Positions 23,173-32,464 of a stretch of 32,464 bases of DNA are shown piece after piece (position 1 is the first letter of the stretch; every line of letters begins with the position of its first letter). Position numbers and translations under genes: made by a program. The notes beneath the pieces are model-generated. The model was not told the DNA's origin, did no database searches, and was given only the letters and a program-made list of their open reading frames with translations. Origin of the DNA: Paucimonas sp. (lineage in GTDB: Bacteria > Pseudomonadota > Gammaproteobacteria > Burkholderiales > Burkholderiaceae_D); assembly GCA_028292545.1 (NCBI GenBank), contig JAQGMC010000065.1, forward strand, positions 1 to 32,464, written 5' to 3'.

Positions 23173-24642
23173 ATGCAAGCCATGCACTATGTTTCTACCC
23201 GCGGCCAGTCCGCGCCGCAGTCGTTTTCCGAAATCCTGCTCGGCGGCCTGGCGCCGGATGGCGGGCTTTACCTGCCGCAGCAGTATCCACAAGTCAGCGG
23301 CGAAGAACTGAACGCATGGCGCAGCCTGTCCTATGCCGGCCTGGCCTATGAAATCCTGCGCAAGTTCGCAACCGACATACCGGATGCCGACCTGCGCGAA
23401 CTGACCGAGCGCACCTATACGCCTGCTGTCTATTGCAATGCACGCGCCGGCGACGACGCCAGCCTGATCACGCCGCTGCACTTGCTGGAAGAGCGTGCCG
23501 GCAGCAAGGTCTACCTGCAAGCGCTGTCCAACGGCCCGACGCTGGCCTTCAAGGATATGGCGATGCAGTTGCTGGGCAACCTGTTCGAATACATCCTCAC
23601 GCGACAGCAAGCGGAATTGAATATCCTGGGCGCGACTTCGGGCGACACTGGCAGCGCTGCGGAATATGCAATGCGCGGCAAGCGCGGCATCCGCGTCTTC
23701 ATGCTGTCGCCGCATCGCAAGATGAGCGCTTTCCAGACGGCGCAAATGTTCAGCTTGCAAGACCCGAATATCTTCAACCTTGCCGTCGAAGGCGTGTTCG
23801 ACGATTGCCAGGATATCGTCAAGGCCGTCTCCAACGACCATGCCTACAAGGCGCGCCAGAAAATCGGCACGGTGAATTCAATCAATTGGGCCCGCGTCGT
23901 GGCGCAAGTGGTCTATTACTTCCGCGGCTACCTGCTGGCCACGACCAGCAACGAGCAAAAAGTGTCGTTCACGGTCCCCTCCGGCAATTTCGGCAATATC
24001 TGCGCCGGCCACATTGCGCGCATGATGGGCTTGCCGATCGACCGCCTGGTGGCTGCCACCAATGAAAACGATGTGCTGGATGAATTTTTCCGCACTGGCG
24101 TGTACCGGGTGCGCAAGTCGGCAGAAACCTGGCACACCAGCAGCCCCAGCATGGATATCAGCAAGGCTTCGAATTTCGAGCGCTTCGTGTTTGACTTGCT
24201 GGAGCGCGATGCCGACCGCGTGCGCGCACTGTTCCACAAGGTCGAGCATGAGGGCGGCTTTGACTTGTCCGGGAAGCCCGGCAGCGATGGCGACGAGCAC
24301 CGCAAGTGCGCCGCTTTCGGCTTCATATCCGGCCGTTCCACCCACCAGGACCGCGTGGCGACGATACGCGATGTGCAAACCCATTGCGGCGTGACGATCG
24401 ACACCCACACCGCTGATGGCGTGCAGGTTGCGCGCAATAACTTGCGTCCCGGCGTGCCAATGATCGTGCTTGAAACCGCCTTGCCGGCCAAGTTCAATGA
24501 AACCATACGCGAAGCCCTGGGCCGCGATGCCGAACGTCCGGCCGGCTTTGAAGCGATTGAGGATTTGCCGCAGCGCTTTGACTTGATACCCGCTGATGCC
24601 GAGGCAGTGAAGCAATACATCAGTCGCCGCACCGGGCTTTGA
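23173..24642 (+). CDS. thrC: Threonine synthase
   Basis: PLP enzyme making threonine from O-phosphohomoserine (489 aa; long subgroup, as in E. coli and yeast). MHYVSTRGQSAPQSFSEILLGGLAPDGGLYLP is the usual N-terminus. The PLP lysine is Lys127 in LAFKDMAMQ, with GATSGDTGSAA (153-163) and PSGNFGNICAGHIA binding phosphate and cofactor. ATG 23173 and 23182 are both in frame; the second matches the family better, and neither has a strong ribosome site. With hom it completes the threonine branch. It ends 186 bases before moeA, a gap holding two strong inverted repeats. Confidence 0.96.
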   Translation: MQAMHYVSTRGQSAPQSFSEILLGGLAPDGGLYLPQQYPQVSGEELNAWRSLSYAGLAYEILRKFATDIPDADLRELTERTYTPAVYCNARAGDDASLITPLHLLEERAGSKVYLQALSNGPTLAFKDMAMQLLGNLFEYILTRQQAELNILGATSGDTGSAAEYAMRGKRGIRVFMLSPHRKMSAFQTAQMFSLQDPNIFNLAVEGVFDDCQDIVKAVSNDHAYKARQKIGTVNSINWARVVAQVVYYFRGYLLATTSNEQKVSFTVPSGNFGNICAGHIARMMGLPIDRLVAATNENDVLDEFFRTGVYRVRKSAETWHTSSPSMDISKASNFERFVFDLLERDADRVRALFHKVEHEGGFDLSGKPGSDGDEHRKCAAFGFISGRSTHQDRVATIRDVQTHCGVTIDTHTADGVQVARNNLRPGVPMIVLETALPAKFNETIREALGRDAERPAGFEAIEDLPQRFDLIPADAEAVKQYISRRTGL

Positions 24643-24691
24643 GCGAAGTTTGCTTGCAGGGGCATGGCTTGGCCGGGCCCTGGATGCTGCG

Positions 24692-24748
24692 CGCCGCCGG
24701 CTGCCGGCGGCGAGGCATCATGTGGGGCGTGGCATGCCCCATGATGCC
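24692..24748. repeat. Two consecutive inverted repeats between thrC and moeA
   Basis: CGCCGCCGGC (24692-24701) and GCCGGCGGCG (24703-24712) form a perfect 10-bp inverted repeat around one base. Immediately after, GGCATCAT-GGGGC (24714-24728 with a 2-base bulge) pairs with GCCCCATGATGCC (24736-24748) over a 7-base loop. There is no T tract, so this is not a standard terminator. It could be a Rho-resistant 3' end stabiliser or a leader element of moeA. Confidence 0.75.
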
Positions 24749-24798
24749 CGCCTGCTGCCCTGAAGCCGGGCCGCCAAGCCGCCTTGGCTGGCAGGCTC

Positions 24799-24804
24799 TA
24801 CAAT
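24799..24804 (+). promoter_or_regulatory. Possible -10 element of moeA
   Basis: TACAAT at 24799-24804 would place a transcription start about 18 bases before the moeA ATG at 24829. The -35 region is not convincing. If real, the inverted repeats at 24692-24748 are upstream of, not inside, the moeA message. Confidence 0.4.
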
Positions 24805-24828
24805 GCGCAAATTCCGGGACAATCTGAC

Positions 24829-26070
24829 ATGAACAAACCTCCAATGCTTACCGTCCAGCAAGCGCTGGATTTCCTGCTGGCCGCGGCGCGCCCGCTGCCC
24901 GACGTTGAAAACGTCGACACGCTGCATGCCAACAACCGCGTGCTGGCTGCCGACCAGGTATCCACCCTGGACGTGCCGCCAATGGACAATACCTCGATGG
25001 ATGGTTATGCGGTGCGCGCCGCAGATTGCGCATCTGGCCAGGCGACGTTACCCGTCAGCCAGCGCATTCCCGCCGGCCATGTCGGCGCGCCGCTGCAGCC
25101 CGGCACTGCGGCCCGCATCTTCACCGGCGCAATGATCCCGGCCGGCGCAGATGCAGTCGTGATGCAGGAAATGACCGCGCTGCAAAAAGATGAGCACGGC
25201 GAGCGCGTCACGATCCGCCACCAGCCGCAAAGCGGCGAATGGATACGGCGTGCCGGCGAAGACATCCACTCTGGCAGCGTGATCCTTCCCGCCGGCACCC
25301 GGCTGCGGGCCCAGGAGATGGGCCTGGCAGCTTCTGTCGGCCTGGCGACGCTGCCAGTCGTGCGCCGTCCGCGCGTGGCAGTGTTCTTCACTGGCGACGA
25401 ACTGGCAATGCCGGGCGAATCCCTGAAGCCGGGCGCGATCTACAACTCGAACCGTTTCACGCTGCGCGCGCTGCTGGAAAACCTGGGGTGCGAGATTGCC
25501 GACTTTGGCATCGTGCCCGATAGCCTGCAAGCCACGCGCGCCACCTTGCGCCGCGCGGCGCAAGATAGTGACTTGATCATCACCTCCGGCGGCGTATCGG
25601 TGGGCGAGGAAGACCACATAAAACCCGCCGTCGATGCCGAAGGCCGGCTCGATATGTGGCAGATCGCGGTCAAGCCCGGCAAGCCGCTGGCATTCGGCGA
25701 AGTCCGGCGTGGCAAGCCGGCCGATGGCGTGGCCTGGTTTCTCGGCTTGCCCGGCAATCCAGTGTCAAGCCTGGTGACTTTCATGCTGTTCGTGCGGCCC
25801 TTCATCCTGCGCCTGCAAGGGGTGGAAAAAGTGGCGCCGCACGCCTATACCATGCGTGCCGATTTCGACTGGCCGCGCGCCGATCGCCGCAATGAATTCC
25901 TGCGCGCCAGCCTGAATGAAGCCGGCGGCCTCGACTTGTTCCCCAACCAGGGTTCGGGCGTGCTCACCAGCACCGTGCAGGGCGACGGCCTGGTCGACAA
26001 CCCCGCTGGCAAGACCATCGCCCGCGGCGACATGGTGCGCTTCCTGCCTTTCACTTCACTGCTTTACTGA
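24829..26070 (+). CDS. moeA: Molybdopterin molybdenumtransferase MoeA
   Basis: Inserts molybdate into adenylylated molybdopterin to give molybdenum cofactor (413 aa from ATG 24829, MNKPPMLTVQQAL). The family motifs are DVPPMDNTSMDGYAVRA (the PP-D-S-MDGYA signature), GAMIPAGADAVVMQE, the GDELAMPGESLKPGAIYNSN loop, SGGVSVGEEDHIKPA and LGLPGNPVSSLVTF, in normal order. The C-terminal beta domain ends at NPAGKTIARGDMVRFLPF. The frame is open upstream to 24784, but those residues overlap the possible promoter and lack homology. moaD follows after 12 bases. Confidence 0.95.
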   Translation: MNKPPMLTVQQALDFLLAAARPLPDVENVDTLHANNRVLAADQVSTLDVPPMDNTSMDGYAVRAADCASGQATLPVSQRIPAGHVGAPLQPGTAARIFTGAMIPAGADAVVMQEMTALQKDEHGERVTIRHQPQSGEWIRRAGEDIHSGSVILPAGTRLRAQEMGLAASVGLATLPVVRRPRVAVFFTGDELAMPGESLKPGAIYNSNRFTLRALLENLGCEIADFGIVPDSLQATRATLRRAAQDSDLIITSGGVSVGEEDHIKPAVDAEGRLDMWQIAVKPGKPLAFGEVRRGKPADGVAWFLGLPGNPVSSLVTFMLFVRPFILRLQGVEKVAPHAYTMRADFDWPRADRRNEFLRASLNEAGGLDLFPNQGSGVLTSTVQGDGLVDNPAGKTIARGDMVRFLPFTSLLY

Positions 26071-26082
26071 ACCGGACCACCG

Positions 26083-26340
26083 ATGCAAATCCAGCTCCGC
26101 TTTTTTGCCAGCGTGCGCGAGGCGCTCAATACCTCGCAAGAGACGCTTGAGGTTGCAGGTGAAGTCCGTACCGTGGGCGACGTGCGCCGCTTGCTGCAGC
26201 AGCGCGGCGGCGCCTGGGCCGACGCCCTGGCACAGGGCCGGGCACTGCGCGTGGCCCTCAATCACCAGATGTGCGACGAGCAGGTGGCGATCACGCCCGG
26301 CTGCGAAGTCGCCTTTTTCCCGCCAGTCACCGGCGGCTGA
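26083..26340 (+). CDS. moaD: Molybdopterin synthase small (sulfur-carrier) subunit MoaD
   Basis: Ubiquitin-fold sulfur carrier (85 aa). Its C-terminal Gly-Gly (PPVTGG) is adenylylated and thiocarboxylated, then delivers sulfur inside MoaE to make molybdopterin. The N-terminus MQIQLRFFASVREAL and the segment ALNHQMCDEQVAITPGCEVAFFPPVTGG are typical. It is spaced 12 bases from moeA and 17 from moaE, clearly one operon. The earlier-step genes moaA and moaC are not in the window. Confidence 0.95.
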   Translation: MQIQLRFFASVREALNTSQETLEVAGEVRTVGDVRRLLQQRGGAWADALAQGRALRVALNHQMCDEQVAITPGCEVAFFPPVTGG

Positions 26341-26357
26341 ACGGAGCAGGGGCCAGC

Positions 26358-26816
26358 ATGCCGGTACGCGTCCAGCAACATGATTTCGATTTGAGCGACG
26401 AAGTGGCGGCCCTGCGCGCCGGCCAGCCGGGCATAGGCGGCATCGTCACTTTCGTCGGTACGGTGCGCGACATGAACGCGGGGTCCAGTGTCGCCACCAT
26501 GGAACTGGAGCATTACCCCGGCATGACGGAAAAGGCGCTGGAAGATATCGTCGCCCGCGCCAAAGCGCGCTGGCCGATTTTCGATGCGCTGGTCATCCAC
26601 CGCGTCGGCCCCTTGCTGCCGCTGGAGCAGATCGTGCTCGTGGCGGTCACTGCGGCGCACCGCGGCGAAGCTTTCGACGCCTGTGAATTCATCATCGACT
26701 ACCTCAAGACCGAGGCGCCATTCTGGAAGAAGGAAGCCACGCCGCAAGGCGCGCGCTGGGTCGACGCCCGCGTCAGCGATGACGAGGCCACGGCCAAGTG
26801 GCAGGAAGCGCCGTGA
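26358..26816 (+). CDS. moaE: Molybdopterin synthase catalytic subunit MoaE
   Basis: Catalytic partner of MoaD (152 aa) converting precursor Z (cPMP) to molybdopterin. ATG 26358 follows GGAG (26343-26346). The motifs are FVGTVRDMNAGSSVATMELEHYPGMTEKAL, IHRVGPLLPLEQIVLVAVTAAHRGEAFDACEFIIDYLKTEAPFWKKE with the active-site lysines, and the usual C-terminus. The stop overlaps the crcB start (GTGA). Confidence 0.96.
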   Translation: MPVRVQQHDFDLSDEVAALRAGQPGIGGIVTFVGTVRDMNAGSSVATMELEHYPGMTEKALEDIVARAKARWPIFDALVIHRVGPLLPLEQIVLVAVTAAHRGEAFDACEFIIDYLKTEAPFWKKEATPQGARWVDARVSDDEATAKWQEAP

Positions 26817-27184
26817 ACTGGCTGGCCGTCGGTTGTGGCGCGGCCATTGGTGCATGGTGCCGCTGGCATCTGGCGCTGCGTTTCAACCAGGTTCATCCAA
26901 CGCTGCCGCTGGGCACGCTGGTGGCCAACCTGGCAGGCGGTTTTGCGATCGGTTTCCTGGTGGGCGTGTTCCAGCATTATCCAGGCTTGCCAGATTCCTG
27001 GCGCCTGTTCCTGGTCACTGGCTTGCTGGGTGGCCTGACCACTTTCTCTACCTTCTCGGCCGAATCCATGCTGCTGCTGCAGCGCGGGCAATACCTGTGG
27101 ATGCTGGGCCATAGCGCCGTGCACCTGGCTGGTTCCATCCTGTTTTGCGTGGCAGGTTACGCGGCCTGGCGCGCGCTGCACTAA
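26813..27184 (+). CDS. crcB: Fluoride channel/exporter CrcB (Fluc)
   Basis: Small inner-membrane fluoride channel (123 aa), active as an antiparallel dimer. Four hydrophobic helices are visible with GAAIGAWCRWHLALRFN, TLVANLAGGFAIGFL and the ion-binding GLLGGLTTFSTFSAE. The GTG at 26813 overlaps the moaE stop as GTGA with AGGAAG upstream; a second GTG at 26798 is in frame, but the coupled start is more natural. No fluoride riboswitch can lie upstream because the gene is coupled to moaE, so control by fluoride at the RNA level is not expected here. Confidence 0.93.
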   Translation: MNWLAVGCGAAIGAWCRWHLALRFNQVHPTLPLGTLVANLAGGFAIGFLVGVFQHYPGLPDSWRLFLVTGLLGGLTTFSTFSAESMLLLQRGQYLWMLGHSAVHLAGSILFCVAGYAAWRALH

Positions 27185-27216
27185 ACCCTTGCCCGGCTGC
27201 GCCTGCAGCTGGCGCA

Positions 27217-27288
27217 GCCTTTCAGTCCAACGCGGCCTTTCAGTCCAAGGCGGCCTTTCAATTCAGCGCGGCCTTTCAGTTCAACGCG
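27217..27288. repeat. 18-bp tandem repeat, four copies
   Basis: Four contiguous 18-bp units of the form GCCTTTCAGTCCAACGCG: 27217-27234, 27235-27252, 27253-27270 and 27271-27288, with one to four differences between copies. They fill the gap between the convergent crcB and 27276-27815 genes. The last copy covers the final codons and stop of the minus-strand gene. Confidence 0.92.
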
Positions 27289-27815
27289 CCGGGTGCGACC
27301 GGCGCCTGGTCCAGTCCCGGCATCACCAAGTCCAGCTCCCATTCCGCATTTTTGACTGCATCTTGCAGCAGCTTGCAAAAGCCGTGCAGGATGCGGTCGG
27401 AGAAGGCGAATTCGAAGCGTTTGCCGCCCAGTGCAACGAATTCAATGCGCACCGGCTGGTTGGCTTTCAAGTGGAAATTGGCGATCGTCACCAGCAGGGG
27501 TTCGGTGCCCAGCGGGTGGGCAACTGCGGTTTCCTCGAATTTCTTTGCAAAGCCGCCGCGCTGCACATTGTCGTTGATCGACGCCTGGTGGACCATGCCC
27601 ACGATTTCGCGCTTGGCATGCTGGGCCTGCGGCTGTTCCAGCGTCACCTTGGCTTCCATGGCGCGCACGATGCCGGGCCACAGCCGGACCACGATCCGGC
27701 GCGTCAGCCAGGCGCGAACTTCATGCAAGGCGCGCGCCTTGTCACGGAAAGTGGCGCGCAACAGCACACGGTCCTGTTCCTGGTTATACGACAGTTGTAT
27801 CTGGTGCAGTTCCAT
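27276..27815 (-). CDS. Conserved-looking hypothetical protein
   Basis: A 179-aa protein from ATG 27815 (MELHQIQLSYNQEQDRVLLRATF), soluble, with no signal peptide or membrane segment. The pattern of strands (QIQLSYNQEQDRVLLRATF), a basic helix (EVRAWLTRRIVVRLWPGIVRAMEA) and a late strand-helix unit (RIEFVALGGKRFEFAFSDRILHGFCKLLQDAV) looks like a folded domain. I recall similar unnamed proteins in Burkholderiales but cannot name a function. A GTG at 27911 would extend it by 32 residues; neither start has a good ribosome site. The C-terminus overlaps the 18-bp repeat. The 280-base gap upstream, shared with the divergent F-box-like gene, holds no clear consensus promoter; TTGACG at 27958 is the only -35-like word. 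Confidence 0.75.
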   Translation of the reverse strand: MELHQIQLSYNQEQDRVLLRATFRDKARALHEVRAWLTRRIVVRLWPGIVRAMEAKVTLEQPQAQHAKREIVGMVHQASINDNVQRGGFAKKFEETAVAHPLGTEPLLVTIANFHLKANQPVRIEFVALGGKRFEFAFSDRILHGFCKLLQDAVKNAEWELDLVMPGLDQAPVAPGALN

Positions 27816-28095
27816 GGTCGGCCCGTTGGGCGGTTGTGCAGCTTGTTCCGAATCGGTTGGATCAGGCTTGGCGTCGGTGAGCGATCGCCCGCTAAGGCGC
27901 TGCCGCCACACCGAAGTACTGCCAACCCGTCCGGCTCATGATAACCAATACCTTTCCTTGACGCCATTGCGTGCGCCGATTGACCGGCAGCGTAACAACC
28001 GTCCCCGGGCAATTTGCCGGCACGGCAGCGAAGCCTGCTGCGTGGGAACCGATCGCCCCCGCGCGTTCCGCATTTGCATTTGAACGGAGGCCGAC

Positions 28096-29691
28096 ATGAA
28101 GAGAGCGCACGAATCTTATAACCCTGAACATCCCGCCGAGTGGACTTTCGTCACGCGGCGTGGCCACCCCGCAGAACTTGCGCCAGCACCTGCCGCAGAC
28201 ACGGCTCCCAGCGTGTTCACTGCCGTTCCGGATGAGTTGTTCAAGCGTATCCTGCTTGGCCTGCTCGAAGTCGGGGACGAGCATGGCGCTACCGATGCGC
28301 TCGCAACAGCCTGCAAGCTTCGCCTGGTCAGCCGCGGCTGGCAGTCCCTGCTGGACGCCTGGATGAAATCGGCCGAAGCGCCGTGCGTTGTGTGGGACGA
28401 GGCCGGCCACTTGGTGCAGGAAAAAATGACTGAACGCATGGGAGCGGTAACGGCAATGCGCTATGCCGTAAAGATAACCGGCTGCCTTGACCTGGATGCC
28501 GTGCAGAGTCCCTGGTGGCCGCCCAATCCTGCTGTAGTGCAGAAGGCGCTCGCATGGCCGGGCTGGACCCGAATCAAGGCCCTTTATGCCGACAGCGCGC
28601 TGGTCGATGGGCTGGCTGCGCGGACTGGAAATATCGACGAAGTTTCGCTGTCCATCGAGCCGGCAACCGAGCGCACCGTGGTCGAATTGCTAGCGCTGGT
28701 CGCCAGGCGCGGCTGCCGTATTTCAATCGACCTCGGCCTGGACCGACTGGGCGCGGGCGGCGTGTTGCGGCGTGAACTGGTACAGGTCCTGGAGGGCTTC
28801 ATCTGCGATGGCAACTGGACCGGGCGGCTCAGGTTGCGGGCCAACTGTTATGGCGCACCACGTGACTTTCGAGGCTTCCGGCTCGAGGCCGATTTCACCG
28901 GCTGGCAATTGGAACTGGAACCGGAAATCGCGACGCTGACGGGCCCGAAGGGCAAGTCGCTCATGGTCCATGAACCGGGCGCGATCGCGAATTGGAAAAC
29001 GGCGACTGTGACCAAGCTCGAGCTGCAACCCGACAATCCCGCATTCGAACGGCTGGCGCCAGTGATTTACCGAGGCGCTGCCTTGCGCGAATTTGACTAT
29101 GAAGAGCCGGGCCGCCAGCCGCTGTCGATGGACAAGCTCGAACGGATATGCCGCGCCAATCCGGCGCTGGAAATCTTGAGCTGTCGCCCCACCGGCTTGT
29201 GGCTGGCGACTGCAGGCCAGAAAGGCCTGGTACGCGTGCTCGAAGGCTTGCCCAGGCTGCGCTGCCTGATTTTGAACCGCGCCAGCGCAGCACTTCCCGA
29301 TCCCGATGAGCTTGCCGCCGCGCCTTCACTGGCATGGTTTTGCGATTACCTTGCGCGCACGACTTCCCTGCGCGAGTTCGGGTGCGCGCTTCCGCCCGAA
29401 ACAACGGATGCCATGGTCGAAGAACTGTATCGCGCCGCGGCGGCGAACCCGAGCCTGGAATCGTTCCAGGTGGTAAGGGAAGACCAGCCCTGGTGGCCGG
29501 CCTTTTTCCATTGGATTACCGAGGCGCCCGGGCGCGGGGTGGTGGAACTGCCAGGGCTGGACGAAAATGCGCCTTCGGTCTGGCTCAATCGTGGCAGTGG
29601 GTCAGCGGGCGCTGAAGAGGGCCGGGCCCAGTTTCGCAAGCTTTACTCGGGCGCAGGTGCCCCAGCCTGGTCGGACGACAAGGATGCATAG
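28096..29691 (+). CDS. F-box-like and leucine-rich-repeat-like protein, candidate translocated effector
   Basis: A 531-aa protein with a eukaryote-like layout. Residues 1-40 are polar and Pro/Ala-rich, probably disordered. Residues 41-90 read [17 protein letters not shown]...[12 protein letters not shown], then QSLLDAW, matching the F-box pattern (LPDELL-x-IL, then L-x-x-VC/S-x-x-W-x-x-L) that binds Skp1 in SCF ubiquitin ligases. The later part has irregular leucine-rich segments: [10 protein letters not shown] (305-314), [11 protein letters not shown] (329-339), [12 protein letters not shown] (357-368), [16 protein letters not shown] (385-400), [14 protein letters not shown] (423-436) and SLESFQVV (453-460), spaced about 25-40 residues apart. 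PWWP occurs twice (139-142, 465-468). The repeats lack the GAxALA pattern of Ralstonia GALA effectors. GGAGG (28084-28089) precedes the ATG. There is no signal peptide and no secretion gene nearby. It lies alone between a hypothetical gene and clpB. The F-box call is by eye and moderate. Confidence 0.65.
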   Translation: MKRAHESYNPEHPAEWTFVTRRGHPAELAPAPAADTAPSVFTAVPDELFKRILLGLLEVGDEHGATDALATACKLRLVSRGWQSLLDAWMKSAEAPCVVWDEAGHLVQEKMTERMGAVTAMRYAVKITGCLDLDAVQSPWWPPNPAVVQKALAWPGWTRIKALYADSALVDGLAARTGNIDEVSLSIEPATERTVVELLALVARRGCRISIDLGLDRLGAGGVLRRELVQVLEGFICDGNWTGRLRLRANCYGAPRDFRGFRLEADFTGWQLELEPEIATLTGPKGKSLMVHEPGAIANWKTATVTKLELQPDNPAFERLAPVIYRGAALREFDYEEPGRQPLSMDKLERICRANPALEILSCRPTGLWLATAGQKGLVRVLEGLPRLRCLILNRASAALPDPDELAAAPSLAWFCDYLARTTSLREFGCALPPETTDAMVEELYRAAAANPSLESFQVVREDQPWWPAFFHWITEAPGRGVVELPGLDENAPSVWLNRGSGSAGAEEGRAQFRKLYSGAGAPAWSDDKDA

Positions 29692-29777
29692 ACGCACTTG
29701 GTTGCGCACGGTTGTGGGGCTCGGGCGGGATGGGGATGGGCTTAAGGGCCCCGGGACGCGCTTATTCGGCATGCGTG

Positions 29778-29806
29778 CTTGAAAACCCGCCATGCATCCC
29801 TAGATT
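29778..29806 (+). promoter_or_regulatory. Heat-shock (sigma32-type) promoter of clpB
   Basis: CTTGAAA (29778-29784), a 13-base spacer, then CCCTAGATT (29798-29806) resemble the sigma32 consensus CTTGAA(A) ... CCCCATnT. The start point would lie near 29813, about 28 bases before the clpB ATG, in a 149-base gap that holds nothing else recognisable. Confidence 0.75.
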
Positions 29807-29840
29807 CGGTGGTGACAAACCAACTAACCGGAGTGGCGCG

Positions 29841-32426
<2,586 letters not shown>

Positions 32427-32464
32427 GCGGTTCTGCAAGCCCGGTCCCGGCCTGGTGCCGGCGC

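Noticed and set aside
27181..27378. Minus-strand frame with a six-residue LKG-type repeat.
   Set aside because: It is a by-product of the 18-bp tandem repeat and overlaps the better-supported hypothetical gene in another frame.
27958..27963. TTGACG as a -35 element for the F-box-like gene.
   Set aside because: No -10-like hexamer occurs at 16-18 bases downstream; kept only as a remark.
27912..28095. Searched for hrpII/PIP-type boxes (TTCG-N16-TTCG, TTCGC-N15-TTCGC) upstream of the F-box-like gene.
   Set aside because: No such spaced pair is present, so there is no direct sign of type III secretion regulon control.

Overview
The window looks like chromosome from a betaproteobacterium of order Burkholderiales, most likely Oxalobacteraceae (the Herbaspirillum / Herminiimonas / Janthinobacterium / Massilia neighbourhood). 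The evidence is the GC-rich composition (roughly 60% by eye), the order rpsF-priB-rpsR-rplI-dnaB, an S18 with a basic N-terminal extension, LexA with a lengthened linker, the alaA-hom-thrC-moeA-moaD-moaE run, and the protein sequences themselves. This placement rests on remembered family features, not on a search. There are 32 protein genes, one cut by the left edge. I saw no rRNA, tRNA, CRISPR array, transposase or integrase.

Layout. 1-3.9 kb holds information-processing genes: rhlE (partial) and suhB on the minus strand, trmJ divergent from suhB, and lexA converging on trmJ. lexA carries two LexA boxes side by side in its promoter. 4.1-7.2 kb is the ribosomal/replication operon rpsF-priB-rpsR-rplI with a strong sigma70 promoter and an intrinsic terminator, then dnaB behind its own, possibly leaderless, promoter. 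A palindromic G-rich repeat lies between the terminator and dnaB. 7.3-9.0 kb is a phosphate module: a DUF47/PhoU-like protein plus a Pit transporter. 9.1-10.1 kb is an unrecognised orphan gene. 10.1-12.6 kb has a PIN-PhoH ATPase and the peroxiredoxin bcp on the minus strand, with a 15-bp tandem repeat between them.

12.7-20.4 kb is one tightly packed minus-strand operon for 4-amino-4-deoxy-L-arabinose (Ara4N) modification of lipopolysaccharide. Transcription order is a Mth938-domain gene, arnT, one SMR-type flippase gene, arnB, arnC, a separate ArnA-type formyltransferase, a separate ArnA-type decarboxylase, and arnD. Together they convert UDP-glucuronate to undecaprenyl-phosphate-Ara4N, flip it across the inner membrane and transfer it to lipid A/core, which in characterised bacteria lowers susceptibility to cationic peptides and polymyxins. 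The UDP-glucose dehydrogenase gene (ugd) that supplies UDP-glucuronate is not in the window.

20.5-27.2 kb, plus strand, holds alaA, hom and thrC (alanine and threonine synthesis), then moeA-moaD-moaE (molybdenum cofactor) and crcB (fluoride exporter), the last translationally coupled to moaE. An 18-bp tandem repeat follows, then a conserved-looking hypothetical gene on the minus strand. 28.1-29.7 kb encodes the most unusual protein here: a 531-residue protein with an F-box-like N-terminal motif followed by leucine-rich-repeat-like segments, an architecture typical of eukaryotic ubiquitin-ligase adaptors and of a few translocated bacterial effectors. clpB with a heat-shock-type promoter closes the window.
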